A stretch of DNA of 64,000 nt from Rubrobacter tropicus (GCF_011492945.1 NZ_CP045119.1:496001-560000); one strand, 5' to 3'. Positions 8,839 to 17,172 are shown, numbered from the stretch's first letter. The notes: generated by a model from the sequence alone, not told the origin. Made by a program: numbers and translations.

Positions 8839-10148
8839 TTCACTGGGTTGCCCTCCCGAGGATAACCCGAAGACGTTTGACCGACGTGGTCGTACTCCAG
8901 ATGCTACTTCTCAGGTATGCGGCCTCTACAAGCGAATTGGACAGAACTGCTTGCGCCGGTTACATCGACCAATGCGACAGGTTCAGGGGACGCGGAGAGC
9001 GTATCGCAGGCTGGGTCTGGCAAGCTCCAGTAAGCAGGAAGGGGCTACTTGCCGAGTTTGCCAAAGGATCCATGGCTCGCAAGCGACTGTGGGTAGATAG
9101 GATGTGCAACGAGGTCGTTAACTTACTCCGGGGCCCGAACAGTGCCTTGAAGCTCACTCCTTACCGGGTGCGCAACCCGGAGAGCTGGCGGAGCGCCGGG
9201 GCTAAGTTTTTGCGTGGTTTCTACGACTCAGGACTTGGCGCCTCAACTTCCACATTTCCCGAGTATTTGTTCTCTGAACCGAGCGCTGAGCCTTTCGGGA
9301 GAGAGCAGTTTCTCAGCGCGTTCCTCACGGTAAATAGAGAGCTACGATTCTGCTCGGCGTGTGATGAGACAAAACACTACACAGTCTCCCGGACCGGTAA
9401 ACGCGCGTATATAGACCATTACTTCCCAAAGAGCTTGTACCCCCACCTCGCTTGCCATCCGTACAACCTGGTCCCCGTATGTTCATTCTGCAACGAGATA
9501 AAGCAAGATCGAGATCCTCTCCTAAGGAAGACTAGAAAAAGGCGAAGCAAACCGTCGCATATCTCGCTACCTTACCGTGGACAATCTGATTTGGGGTCCT
9601 GGACTTACCTTAAGGTAAGGCTTCTCGACACGTTGCCTCCTGCTGCGTTCGAGGAACTCAAACCGCAGGGAGCCAACTACCTAACGGACGGCATCGAGAC
9701 CTTCAGAGAGCTGTACGAGGTGCCCGACCGTTGGGACAAGCAAGTAGACTGTGTTGGTCCCTCGCTAGTTAGACATCTGTTCCAATTCTTGGACGCTCAC
9801 TTCGTCCCACGCGACGCCGGGCGGATATCAGTGGACTACATGGACTGGTTTTTGTCTCAGCTTATGGATTACCGGGGCAGGGAACCGTTCGCGTTCGCAA
9901 TGACATGGTGGGCTGCCGCGTTGGTTAACAAGGAACAAGTTGACACTGTCGCGCACGATGCGGAGCACAGCACTTCGCTCATGCTGCAGTTGCCAATACT
10001 CTTTGGGTACGATGAAAGGCCGAGACCTGCTCACTTCGAGGATCCAGATGAGTACGAGATCTCAGAAAACCTTCTTGAGGAAGACAACGTTCGCTCCGCT
10101 ATTGAAACGGCACGAAGCTTAAGGGGGGTGGCCGATACTGCAGCGTGA
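8835..10148 (+). CDS. HNH endonuclease, PtuB-like partner of the ATPase
   Basis: Predicted metal-dependent nuclease. The HNH core is CSAC (residue 173 on), IDHYFPK (193 on) and NLVPVCSFCNEIK (about 210-222): two Cys pairs flanking the DH catalytic element and the asparagine. I place the start at GTG 8835, which forms GTGA with the ATPase stop and matches the 4-nt overlaps elsewhere in this operon. A longer frame reaches back to 8760 inside the ATPase gene but would need an out-of-pattern start. At 437 residues it is longer than typical PtuB proteins. The extra 170 N-terminal and 210 C-terminal residues are unassigned and may carry targeting or partner contacts. It is the last gene of the operon and convergent with the next gene. 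Confidence 0.85.
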   Translation: MIHWVALPRITRRRLTDVVVLQMLLLRYAASTSELDRTACAGYIDQCDRFRGRGERIAGWVWQAPVSRKGLLAEFAKGSMARKRLWVDRMCNEVVNLLRGPNSALKLTPYRVRNPESWRSAGAKFLRGFYDSGLGASTSTFPEYLFSEPSAEPFGREQFLSAFLTVNRELRFCSACDETKHYTVSRTGKRAYIDHYFPKSLYPHLACHPYNLVPVCSFCNEIKQDRDPLLRKTRKRRSKPSHISLPYRGQSDLGSWTYLKVRLLDTLPPAAFEELKPQGANYLTDGIETFRELYEVPDRWDKQVDCVGPSLVRHLFQFLDAHFVPRDAGRISVDYMDWFLSQLMDYRGREPFAFAMTWWAAALVNKEQVDTVAHDAEHSTSLMLQLPILFGYDERPRPAHFEDPDEYEISENLLEEDNVRSAIETARSLRGVADTAA

Positions 10149-10175
10149 AGTTCGCAGCCTTCCTCCTGTAAAATC

Positions 10176-11054
10176 CTACAGTTCTGAGTCCTGATCGAGC
10201 TCCCTGCGTAGCAAGCCGGCCTTCACCGGGTGTCCGTTGTCTTTCAACCACCGCACGGTCTCTTGCGCCAGCTTGCGCAGCCGGTCCACCTCCTCTCTCA
10301 GGGCAAGTATCTGGTCGAATTCCTCGGACGCCTCCCGCCCACACCACTCCCTTACGAGGGCGTGAACCGGCTCGACCTTCCTCAGCCGCTCCTCGGCCCG
10401 CTCGCGGTAAGGAGCGCTGTCGACCCACCACGCGTGGGACGGGACGGGCCCGCCGGAGACCAGTTCCTGCCGCAGCTCGTCCTCCTCCTTCTGTATGCGG
10501 CCGAGGACCTTCTGCGGGAACCGTCGGCAGAGGTCCTTCGCCAGCTTCACCGCCGTTTGGAACGGGGCCCTGTACCATCCGAGCCGGTCCACAAAGGCGT
10601 AAGGCTCGTCGAGCATCGCATCTTTGTCCAAGCCGAGCCTGAGCGCCGCCGCATCCAGGTCCTGGACGAACAACAGGTCGTACTCTATGGCCCTGTATCC
10701 TAGGAAGATTTCCTCTTGAGGGCTAGAGTGCTCGGACAGCGCACCGAAGACCTCACCGGCAGCCTCCCACGTCACCTCGTCGGAGGCCTCCTCCGAGACC
10801 TCGACCGCCGCTAGCATTTGGCGCTCCTCTTCGAGGAAGGCCTCCGCTTCCTCCCACGGCGCGAGGAGTCGGATCTTCGGGACCCACTCCTCCAGGCCCT
10901 CGTACTCGCCATCGAGCCAGCGGACCCGCGCCTTGTTCGAGCGGGGCGGTCCTTCCTTGACCACCTCGACGGGCCGCACAGGCTCCCCGTACGCGCGCAC
11001 GCGAGCCCGGTAGGCGAAACGCTGCCCAACGCTATCGGCCCAATCGGATCCCAA
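10176..11054 (-). CDS. Hypothetical charged protein
   Basis: A 292-residue soluble protein that I do not recognise. The first 65 residues look like a small beta-rich domain (RVRWLDGEYEGLEEWVPKI). The rest is helical and rich in Glu, Arg and Leu, with a likely coiled coil near the C-terminus (FDQILALREEVDRLRKLAQE). No signal peptide or membrane segment is seen. The start is TTG 11054 with GGAGG 7 nt upstream on the minus strand. It converges with the HNH gene (27 nt apart) and lies between the defence operon and the tRNA-Arg, so it may be part of the same acquired island. Function unknown. Confidence 0.7.
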   Translation of the reverse strand: MGSDWADSVGQRFAYRARVRAYGEPVRPVEVVKEGPPRSNKARVRWLDGEYEGLEEWVPKIRLLAPWEEAEAFLEEERQMLAAVEVSEEASDEVTWEAAGEVFGALSEHSSPQEEIFLGYRAIEYDLLFVQDLDAAALRLGLDKDAMLDEPYAFVDRLGWYRAPFQTAVKLAKDLCRRFPQKVLGRIQKEEDELRQELVSGGPVPSHAWWVDSAPYRERAEERLRKVEPVHALVREWCGREASEEFDQILALREEVDRLRKLAQETVRWLKDNGHPVKAGLLRRELDQDSEL

Positions 11055-11500
11055 GGAGCAACCTCCTTCGATCGACGTTTGCTTCGGCCGCGCCCATGTT
11101 AACTATCCGCCCAGGCACCAGCAACGAGCGTACATGTCAGAAGATCAACCGGATTATGGGTGCAGCTCATAGGAAACCTTTTCGATCACTCTCGGCGAAA
11201 AGCTCGAGCTTCTACCTCGGATCGCCGGGAGATTGTGGCTTTCTGAGCGACAAGCAAAAGCGCGTAACACCGCCAATTACAGTCGCTTCTATAGCCCAGG
11301 TAGCAACTACGCCAGTCGTTTGACAACGGTAAGAGAGATCTATTAAGACGCGGTTCGGGATGCTCTGATTCGAGGGGATAAGTCGAGCCAGCCAGCGCTC
11401 TACAGGACCATCGCGTAAACGATAAGTGGTAGACGAGTGGTACACATCAGACGGTCAGCTTGTGGGGCAAGACAAAAAGACCTGCAAAACGGGCATTTTG
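11055..11500. other. Intergenic region between the island and tRNA-Arg
   Basis: About 445 bases without a convincing gene. Short frames exist on both strands (for example 11212-11445 minus) but their proteins show no family signature and no ribosome-binding site. The stretch is AT-richer than the flanks. If the left island was inserted at the tRNA 3' end, an attachment-site remnant would be expected next to 11501, but no second copy of the tRNA 3' sequence was seen in the window. Confidence 0.5.
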
Positions 11501-11577
<77 letters not shown>

Positions 11578-11693
11578 ATCGGAAGGTCTATGATACCGCC
11601 GCGTTGGGTATCTCTCAAGGCGGGCGCCTCGGTGGCGCGGTTTTGTGGATATACTTGCGGGGTGGTTGTGGTTCGACGGACGAAGGCGGGGTA

Positions 11694-12383
11694 TTGAGCG
11701 GGTCGGTTCTGCTGGTCATAGGGGATGACGAGGAGAGGTTGCACCTGAGAAGAGCATTGTCCGGGGAGGGGTGGCGTGTGATCCCGGCCGGCTCAGGCAA
11801 CCAGGCCCGACAGATGGCGAGCCGCGAAGAGTTCGAGATAGCCGTCGTGGACAACCGCCTCCCGGACGAGCGGGGCTTTCAGGTGATCTCGGCCGTCCAG
11901 AAACCGAACGTCTCGACGGTCGCCCTGCTCCGGGACGAGGACACGATGGACCGCATAGTCGGCATCGAGCTCGGCGCGGATTACTACATGCGTTCGCCGG
12001 TAAACCCGAGGGAGCTGGTGGCGCGCGTGAAGCAGATCTTCCGCAAGCGCGAGCGCGGCGGCGACGAGGACTCGGGCAGGCTCTTCGTGGGAGACCTTGA
12101 AATAGACCCGGACCAGGTCCTCGTCCGGAAGGGCGAGAAGGAGATCGCTCTCTCACCCCGCGAGTTCAAATTGCTGCACACCCTCGCCCGCAGCCCCGGA
12201 CGCGTCTTCCCCCGTACCGCCCTACTCCGCCAGGTGTGGGGCGAGGACGAGTTCATAGACGAAAGAACCGTCAACGTCTACGTCCAGCGCCTGCGCAACA
12301 AACTGGGCGACAACCCGAACGAGCCGAAGATGATAGAGACCGTCAGAGGGTTCGGGTACCGCCTCGTAAGACCGAGCGGTTAG
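11694..12383 (+). CDS. OmpR/PhoB-family response regulator with atypical receiver
   Basis: DNA-binding response regulator: receiver (about residues 4-118) plus OmpR-type winged helix (about 133-228, with LSPREFKLLHTLARSPGRVF and RTVNVYVQRLRNKLG). The start is placed at TTG 11694 behind GGCGGGG; a longer open frame runs back across the tRNA and cannot be coding. The phosphoacceptor region VVDNRLPDERGF keeps the aspartate and the N-terminal acidic pair is present (GDDEE). The switch Thr/Ser position reads ALL and the conserved Lys of the KP motif is replaced (YYMRSPV). It may therefore respond poorly to phosphorylation or work constitutively. No kinase gene is adjacent. Its stop codon is followed directly by a repeat hairpin. 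Confidence 0.85.
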   Translation: MSGSVLLVIGDDEERLHLRRALSGEGWRVIPAGSGNQARQMASREEFEIAVVDNRLPDERGFQVISAVQKPNVSTVALLRDEDTMDRIVGIELGADYYMRSPVNPRELVARVKQIFRKRERGGDEDSGRLFVGDLEIDPDQVLVRKGEKEIALSPREFKLLHTLARSPGRVFPRTALLRQVWGEDEFIDERTVNVYVQRLRNKLGDNPNEPKMIETVRGFGYRLVRPSG

Positions 12384-12748
12384 CGGCTCGCGAAGCGAGC
12401 CGCGCTTTCGGCTTTCAGCGGTCAGCTTTTGGTCTCAAGGTCGTGGAGAGGAGGCGCTGCGGGTACCCGATGGTGTCCTCGCGCGGGTTCACCCCTTCCG
12501 AAGGCACGTTTCGCTTCACTACAGCGGTTTGCAGAATCTCAAGCCCGTTGGGGGTGGGCCTACGGGTTTTTGGGCTTTCGGGTTCCGAGGGGTGGAGGGT
12601 CGGGGCCCGCCCGCGGCCTCGTGGCGCGCCCCTGAAAACCTGAGTGCCTCAAAACCCAAAAACCTCACCAACGATGAGGGTCGGTCTCTCCGCAAACCGC
12701 TGTAGAAAAAACTGATAGCTGAAGGCTGACAGCCGAAAGCCCGGCGCT
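12384..12748. repeat. Two convergent copies of the hairpin/TCAGC intergenic repeat with a spacer
   Basis: Directly after the stop codon at 12383 is a perfect stem CGGCTCGC/GCGAGCCG with a GAA loop (12384-12402), then GCGCTTTCGGCTTTCAGC and GTCAGC motifs to about 12435. The right end mirrors this. TAGCTGAAGGCTGACAGCC (about 12713-12732) leads into CGGCGCTC/GAGCGCCG with a TAC loop, which covers the last codons and stop of the minus-strand gene. Between them is about 270 bases with no gene seen; short frames there lack any signature. The layout is two 3'-end elements facing each other rather than one mobile element. Confidence 0.75.
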
Positions 12749-13780
12749 CTACGAGCGCCGGATAAGCGCCCCGCCCCGGATCGTCTCCCCCGGCCTGACG
12801 TTGTAGCCGTGGCCCACTATGCAGTCCTCGAGGTACGCGCCGTCGCCGACCATGGAGCCGGGGAGCAGGATGCTACGCTTGATGGTGGCGTCGGGCCGCA
12901 CCCAGCAGTCGGTGCCGATGGTAACGTCGCCGGAGAGGGTTACGCCGCGGCCAACCACCGCGTCCCTGCCCACGAGGACGTGGCCCTCTATGTTGGCGGC
13001 CGGGTGGATCTGGGCGTCCTCCCCGACCCACAGGCTCTCGCCGCGTTTTTCGCCGGGGATCTCGACGCCGACCTTCCCCGAGAGCACGTCGTACTGGGCC
13101 TGCCTGTACGCCTCCAAAGTCCCTATGTCCGACCAGTAGAAATCCCCCTGGTAACCGACGAACCGTTCCCCGTTCTCGAGGAACTTGGGGAAGACGTCCT
13201 TGGCGAAGTCGAAGAAGGTTTCCGCGGGGACGTAGTCGAGCGCCCGCGGCTCCAGCACGTAGATGCCCGTGTTGGCGAGGGTGCTTATGGCCTCCTCGGG
13301 GTCGGGCTTCTCCTGGAAACCGAGGATGCCCGAGTCTTCGTCTATCTCGACCACCCCGAACTCGGAGGTGTCGTAGACCCATCGCAGCGCTATGGTCGCG
13401 AGCGCCCCCTTCTCCTTGTGGAAGCGGACCAGCTCGCCGATATCGATGTCCGTCAGGGCGTCGCCGGAGACGACGACGAAGGTGTCGTCGAAGCGTTCGG
13501 CCAGCCGCCTGACGCCGCCGGCGGTGCCCAAGAGCTCGTCCTCCCTGCTCAGTTGGACTTTCATGCCGTTTATTCGCGACTCCTCGCCGTAGGCTTCGAG
13601 GAGGGCGTCCGCCAGGTAGTGAACGTTAACGTGAACCTCGTCGACGCCGTGCCTGGCGAGGAGGCCGAAGATGTGGCCGATGATCGGGGTGTCGACGACG
13701 GGGGCGAGGGGCTTTGGGATCTCCCCCGTCAACGGAAAGAGGCGGGTGCCCTTGCCGGCCGCGAGCGCCATTGCCTTCAT
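12749..13780 (-). CDS. Sugar-1-phosphate nucleotidyltransferase (mannose-1-P guanylyltransferase-like)
   Basis: Makes an NDP-sugar from an NTP and a sugar 1-phosphate, feeding glycan synthesis. The N-terminal Rossmann-like domain has the signature LAAGKGTRLFPLTGEIPKPL (residues 6-25) and a metal-binding GDALTDID. The C-terminal quarter (about 240-343) is a left-handed beta-helix of hexapeptide type (IHPAANIEGHVLVGRDAVVGRGVTL). Length and layout fit GMP-pyrophosphorylase or glucose-1-phosphate thymidylyltransferase-like enzymes. Base and sugar specificity cannot be told from sequence alone. It is divergent from murB (118 nt apart). The last codons lie inside a hairpin of the intergenic repeat family. 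Confidence 0.9.
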   Translation of the reverse strand: MKAMALAAGKGTRLFPLTGEIPKPLAPVVDTPIIGHIFGLLARHGVDEVHVNVHYLADALLEAYGEESRINGMKVQLSREDELLGTAGGVRRLAERFDDTFVVVSGDALTDIDIGELVRFHKEKGALATIALRWVYDTSEFGVVEIDEDSGILGFQEKPDPEEAISTLANTGIYVLEPRALDYVPAETFFDFAKDVFPKFLENGERFVGYQGDFYWSDIGTLEAYRQAQYDVLSGKVGVEIPGEKRGESLWVGEDAQIHPAANIEGHVLVGRDAVVGRGVTLSGDVTIGTDCWVRPDATIKRSILLPGSMVGDGAYLEDCIVGHGYNVRPGETIRGGALIRRS

Positions 13781-13885
13781 AGTCGGTCTACCATCCTTTG
13801 TCCTCGTTCCGTTTGGCCCTCTTCTCGAAGGCGCCCTAAAGGTCCACGCCCATCAGGCCCTGCTGCAGCCCGCCGGTCCGTGCTC

Positions 13886-13891
13886 TATATT
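13886..13891 (+). promoter_or_regulatory. -10 hexamer TATATT of a probable leaderless murB transcript
   Basis: TATATT ends 7 nt before the GTG start at 13899, so the expected transcription start coincides with the start codon. No ribosome-binding site lies between. Confidence 0.55.
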
Positions 13892-13898
13892 CACCCCC

Positions 13899-14798
13899 GT
13901 GCATGACGGCACTTTACACCGGCTCTTCCCGTCGGCCAAGTTCGACGAACCGCTCAAGCGCTACACGGCGTGGAAGATAGGCGGTCCGGCCGACGCCCTA
14001 CTCGAACCGAAGAGCGCGGACGAGGTCGTCGCAGCGGTAAACGCGGCCCGCGAGAACGACGTGCCCGTTACGGTTCTCGGCGGCGGTACGAACGTGCTGG
14101 TGCGCGACGGCGGCATCAGGGGCCTGACCATCAGACTCGCAAAATCCCTGACGAACGTCGAGGCGGACGGTACCTCCGTAATCGCCGACGCCGGCGTCCT
14201 CTACCCGGTCCTCGCCAACACCACGGCCGCCAAGGGCCTCGCCGGCCTGGAGTTCGCCACGGGCATCCCGGGCACCGTCGGCGGCGCCGTCTTCATGAAC
14301 GCCGGCGCCTACGGCTCGGAGACCACGGAGGTCCTGGATTGGGCCGACGTCTTCGAGGCGGACGCCGGCGAGGTCGTCAGGATGAAAAACGAGGACCTGC
14401 GCCTCTCCTACCGCCGGAGCATCCTGCACGAGCACCCCGACTGGCTCGTCCTGCGGGCCGGCTACACCTTGCGACCCGGCGACGCGGAGTCGCTCAAGGC
14501 CCGCATAAAAGAGTTCAGGGCCCAGCGCATGAACGGCTCCCCGAACAGGCCGAGTTGCGGCTCCACCTTCAAACGCCCCCCCGGCGACTTCCCCGGCCGC
14601 GTCATAGAAGCCGCAGGCCTCAAAGGCACCAGGGTGGGAAACCTCGAAGTCTCACCCGTCCACGCCAACTACCTCGTAAACCTCGGCGGCGGCACCGCCG
14701 AAGATGCCCTGAAGTTGATAGAACTCGTCAGGAATACCGTCCGCGAGAAGCTGGGCGTCGAGCTCGAATCCGAAGTGAGGGTGATCGGCGAGCCGTAG
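13899..14798 (+). CDS. murB: UDP-N-acetylenolpyruvoylglucosamine reductase
   Basis: FAD/NADPH enzyme that reduces UDP-GlcNAc-enolpyruvate to UDP-MurNAc in peptidoglycan synthesis (cytoplasm). Visible: YTAWKIGGPADAL (substrate and FAD region), VLGGGTNVLVRDGGIRGLTI, GIPGTVGGAVFMNAGAYG, RLSYRRSIL, the catalytic serine segment SCGSTFKRP, and the C-terminal glutamate in ELESEVRVIG. At 299 residues from GTG 13899 it has normal length for the shorter MurB type. The open frame extends to 13671 but that part overlaps the divergent gene and has no MurB similarity. A TATATT box 7 nt ahead supports the GTG. Confidence 0.95.
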   Translation: MHDGTLHRLFPSAKFDEPLKRYTAWKIGGPADALLEPKSADEVVAAVNAARENDVPVTVLGGGTNVLVRDGGIRGLTIRLAKSLTNVEADGTSVIADAGVLYPVLANTTAAKGLAGLEFATGIPGTVGGAVFMNAGAYGSETTEVLDWADVFEADAGEVVRMKNEDLRLSYRRSILHEHPDWLVLRAGYTLRPGDAESLKARIKEFRAQRMNGSPNRPSCGSTFKRPPGDFPGRVIEAAGLKGTRVGNLEVSPVHANYLVNLGGGTAEDALKLIELVRNTVREKLGVELESEVRVIGEP

Positions 14799-14962
14799 GA
14801 TCTTAGCTTTCAGCAGTCAGCTTCAAGGTTCGCCATCCGGGTTCTGAGACGGACTCGCGACGTTTGGAGGGCTTCTTGTGGGGACGCGGTTCCGCCATAG
14901 ACGACTTAGCTGATCGCTGATCGCTGATCGCTGACAGCCTGTTTCGGCGAACGCCGAAACAG
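14799..14962. repeat. Intergenic repeat copies between murB and the NYN gene
   Basis: At 14816-14832 AGCTTTCAGCAGTCAGC follows the murB stop. On the other side, 14909-14938 holds tandem GATCGCT units ending in GACAGCC, followed by the inverted repeat CCTGTTTCGGC/GCCGAAACAGG (about 14937-14962). On the minus strand the order is hairpin then TCAGC motifs, as elsewhere. This copy is read through by the NYN gene and forms its 3' end. Confidence 0.75.
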
Positions 14963-15493
14963 GTCCGGTATCTCCGCAAGGTCCGTGTGCGAATCGCAGG
15001 CGTCGAGAAGCGCTTGCGAGGTGCATTGGGCCGCGCTTATGACCTCTACGCGCAAGCCCTTTTCGCTCTGGAGGTATTCGACGGCCTCGACGTAGTCGCC
15101 GTCGCCCGAGACGAGGACGTACGTGTCGGCGTGGGAGGCGAGGCGCATCATGTCGACGACTATGCCGACGTCCCAGTCGCCCTTGTGGGAGACGGCGCGT
15201 TCGCCCTGCGGGGTGGTCGTCTCGTGGACCTGGAGCGGTTTGGAGCGCACCTTGTAGCCGAACTTGTTGAGGTTGTAGACGAACGGGCGGGCCGAGGGGG
15301 TGCCCTGGGCCTCGTCCGTCTCTTGCTTCTCTACGATGTAGAAGGTGGCGCGGAGAAGTTTACGGTCGCCGACGGCCGCTTGGAGGAGGCGGGAGTAGTC
15401 CAAGACGCCCTTGTGGTAGCTTTTGATCGAGTGGTACAGGTTAGCCCCGTCCACAAAGACCGCAACCCGCCCGCCATGACCACGCCCCTCCAT
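14906..15493 (-). CDS. NYN-domain (LabA/DUF88-like) ribonuclease-like protein
   Basis: PIN-like metal-dependent nuclease fold, thought in this family to act on RNA. The core runs from residue 9 to about 160: AVFVDGANLYHSIK with the first catalytic aspartate, then DVGIVVDMM and VLVSGDGDYVEAVEYL with the other acidic residues. The total of 195 residues is usual. The last 15 or so residues (SPKQAVSDQRSAIS) are encoded by the intergenic hairpin/TCAGC repeat, so the native C-terminus appears to have been replaced or extended by the repeat. The substrate is unknown. Confidence 0.88.
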   Translation of the reverse strand: MEGRGHGGRVAVFVDGANLYHSIKSYHKGVLDYSRLLQAAVGDRKLLRATFYIVEKQETDEAQGTPSARPFVYNLNKFGYKVRSKPLQVHETTTPQGERAVSHKGDWDVGIVVDMMRLASHADTYVLVSGDGDYVEAVEYLQSEKGLRVEVISAAQCTSQALLDACDSHTDLAEIPDLFRRSPKQAVSDQRSAIS

Positions 15494-15597
15494 CGCGCGA
15501 ATGGTAGCAGAAAATACCCGTCGCCCCTTTAAGAATGGCGGTTTACCCTGCGGGACAACTGGGTTAATATCCGTAGGCTTTACGGGACAGAGACCGG

Positions 15598-15954
15598 TTG
15601 GGAGGGATCGCCACGGACTTCGAGGTCAGCATCGACGAGCACGCCGACGATTACTCCGTCGTGGCCGTCCGCGGCGAGATGGATCTCCACACCTCCCCGA
15701 AGGTCCAGGGCGCCATCGAACGGGCCTCCGAGAGCAACGGCGTGGACGCCGTCGTCGTGGACATGAGCGGTGTGGCCTTCATGGACTCGACGGCCCTCTC
15801 GGCCCTCGTACGCTCCAAGGACGCCCTCGGAAAACGGGACGTCGCCCTGCGCCTCGCCGCGCCCTCGGACGCCGTGGCCCGTATCTTCTCCGTCACCGGC
15901 TTCCACGACTTCTTCGAGGTCTTCGACTCCCGCGAAGCCGCCATCACCGCCTAG
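15598..15954 (+). CDS. STAS-domain anti-sigma-factor antagonist
   Basis: Small single-domain STAS protein (118 residues) of the SpoIIAA/RsbV type. Such proteins bind an anti-sigma kinase when unphosphorylated and release a sigma factor. The phosphorylation loop DMSGVAFMDSTALSALV carries the conserved Asp-Ser. No anti-sigma kinase or sigma gene is adjacent. Start is uncertain: TTG 15598 opens the frame, but a purine-rich GGGAGGG (15600-15606) sits just inside it and no standard start codon follows at ribosome-binding distance. TTAATAT near 15564 could be the -10 element. Confidence 0.88.
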   Translation: MGGIATDFEVSIDEHADDYSVVAVRGEMDLHTSPKVQGAIERASESNGVDAVVVDMSGVAFMDSTALSALVRSKDALGKRDVALRLAAPSDAVARIFSVTGFHDFFEVFDSREAAITA

Positions 15955-16052
15955 AGGCCGTGCCGGCGATTTTGCGTGCCCGGCAGGATCGTCCACGCTA
16001 GCTTTCGATCACGAGAATCATCGTCGGTGGAGCGTGAAGGGAACGACCATCC

Positions 16053-17118
16053 TTGAACAAACTGCCCCTCGTAGATTCGCACCTCGACCTGGCGGAGAAC
16101 ACGACGCTTTTCGGACGCGACCTGACCCTGGGGGTGGCCGAAACAAGGGCGCTCGAGAGACGCACGACGCAGCAGGCGACCGTCTCACTCCCCGAACTCG
16201 AACGGGGGGGGTATAGCGGTGGCCTTCGCGACGGTGACCGCGGGTTTCCTGGCCGAGGACGTCGGCGAGGGTTTCGAACCCGGATCTGCCATCTACCGCA
16301 CGCCGGAGGAGGCCGAAGCGCAGGCGCTCGTCCAGGTTGGGCTGTACGAAAGCTGGGAAGAGGAAGGCCGCGTGCGGCTTATCCGATCTGTAAACGACCT
16401 GGATCATCACCTGCGCCTGTGGCAACACGACCGCAAGCCGGGGCTCGTCTTGCTCATGGAAGGCGCGGACCCTATCGTTCGTGTACGCGACCTGCCCGGA
16501 TGGTGGCGGCGCGGCCTCAGGATGATCGGGCTCACGTTCGGCGACACGAACTACGCAACGGGGGTGGGCGGCGGCAGTCCTGCGTTCAAACGGGGCGGCC
16601 TGACGCCGAAGGGCTTCGAATTGCTCGGGAATATGGCGGAACTAGGCTTTATCTGGGACATCTCGCACCTCGCCGAAGACGGTGTATGGCAAGGGCTGGA
16701 TCTCGGGTTCCCCCGTGTTTGTGCGTCACACGCGAACGCCCGAGCCTTAACACCGACGGACAGGCATCTGGACGACGAAGCCATCCGTGCCGTGGCCGAA
16801 CGGGGTGGGGTAGTCGGTCTCGTCCTCTACAATGGTTTTCTCGAGCCCCGCTGGAGACAAGACAAAACCGTACCCGTCACGCTCGAAAAACACCTGCGGC
16901 GACACGCAAACCACGTCGCAGGCCTCGTCGGTTGGGAACACGTAGGGATAGGCTCCGACCTGGACGGCGGCCTGGGCCTCGAAGAGAGCCCGTCGGAGAT
17001 AGACACGGTGGCCGACCTGTACAAGGTGGGATCGGTCGTGCCCGCCGAATTTAGGGAAGCGGTGCTGGGCACAAACTGGTTGGGTTTCCTCAGATCCTCG
17101 CTGCCGCAAACCTCGTGA
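16053..17118 (+). pseudogene. Membrane dipeptidase (peptidase M19) interrupted by a frameshift in a G8 run
   Basis: Zinc dipeptidase of the renal dipeptidase family. The 5' part (TTG 16053 on) reads DSHLDLAEN with the HxD metal ligands. The rest of the family sequence continues in another frame from 16210 on: LLMEGADP (bridging Glu), ISHLAEDGVW and CASHANARAL (His ligands) and IGSDLDGG (Asp). The switch is at eight G residues (16204-16211). With seven G the protein would read LPELERGGIAVAFATV without a break and all ligands would be in one frame of about 355 codons. It could be a recent mutation, a slippage-controlled gene or a sequencing error. No other lesion is seen, so decay is at most very recent. 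Confidence 0.85.
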
Positions 17119-17172
17119 TGCCGAAACGATTTGAGTGTCGCTGGCGTCCGTGATCCCCGGTCCGTCGCGTAC

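Noticed and set aside
7324-10148. Gabija (GajA/GajB) as identity of the ATPase/nuclease pair
   Set aside because: The ATPase has no TOPRIM domain and the partner is an HNH nuclease, not a UvrD-like helicase.
5375-10148. BREX, DISARM or a retron-associated system
   Set aside because: No PglZ, BrxC, DUF1998 or reverse transcriptase gene is present in the visible operon.
11096-11445. Short frames next to the tRNA as an integrase remnant
   Set aside because: No recombinase motif (R-H-R-Y or Ser active site) and no ribosome-binding site; kept only as an intergenic region.
12384-12760. Possible MITE or small insertion element with terminal inverted repeats
   Set aside because: The two ends are separate 3'-end repeat copies belonging to the two convergent genes; no target-site duplication or internal transposase remnant is visible.
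14905-14940. Short tandem GATCGCT units resembling a repeat array
   Set aside because: Units are 7-8 nt without spacers; this is the intergenic repeat family, not a CRISPR.
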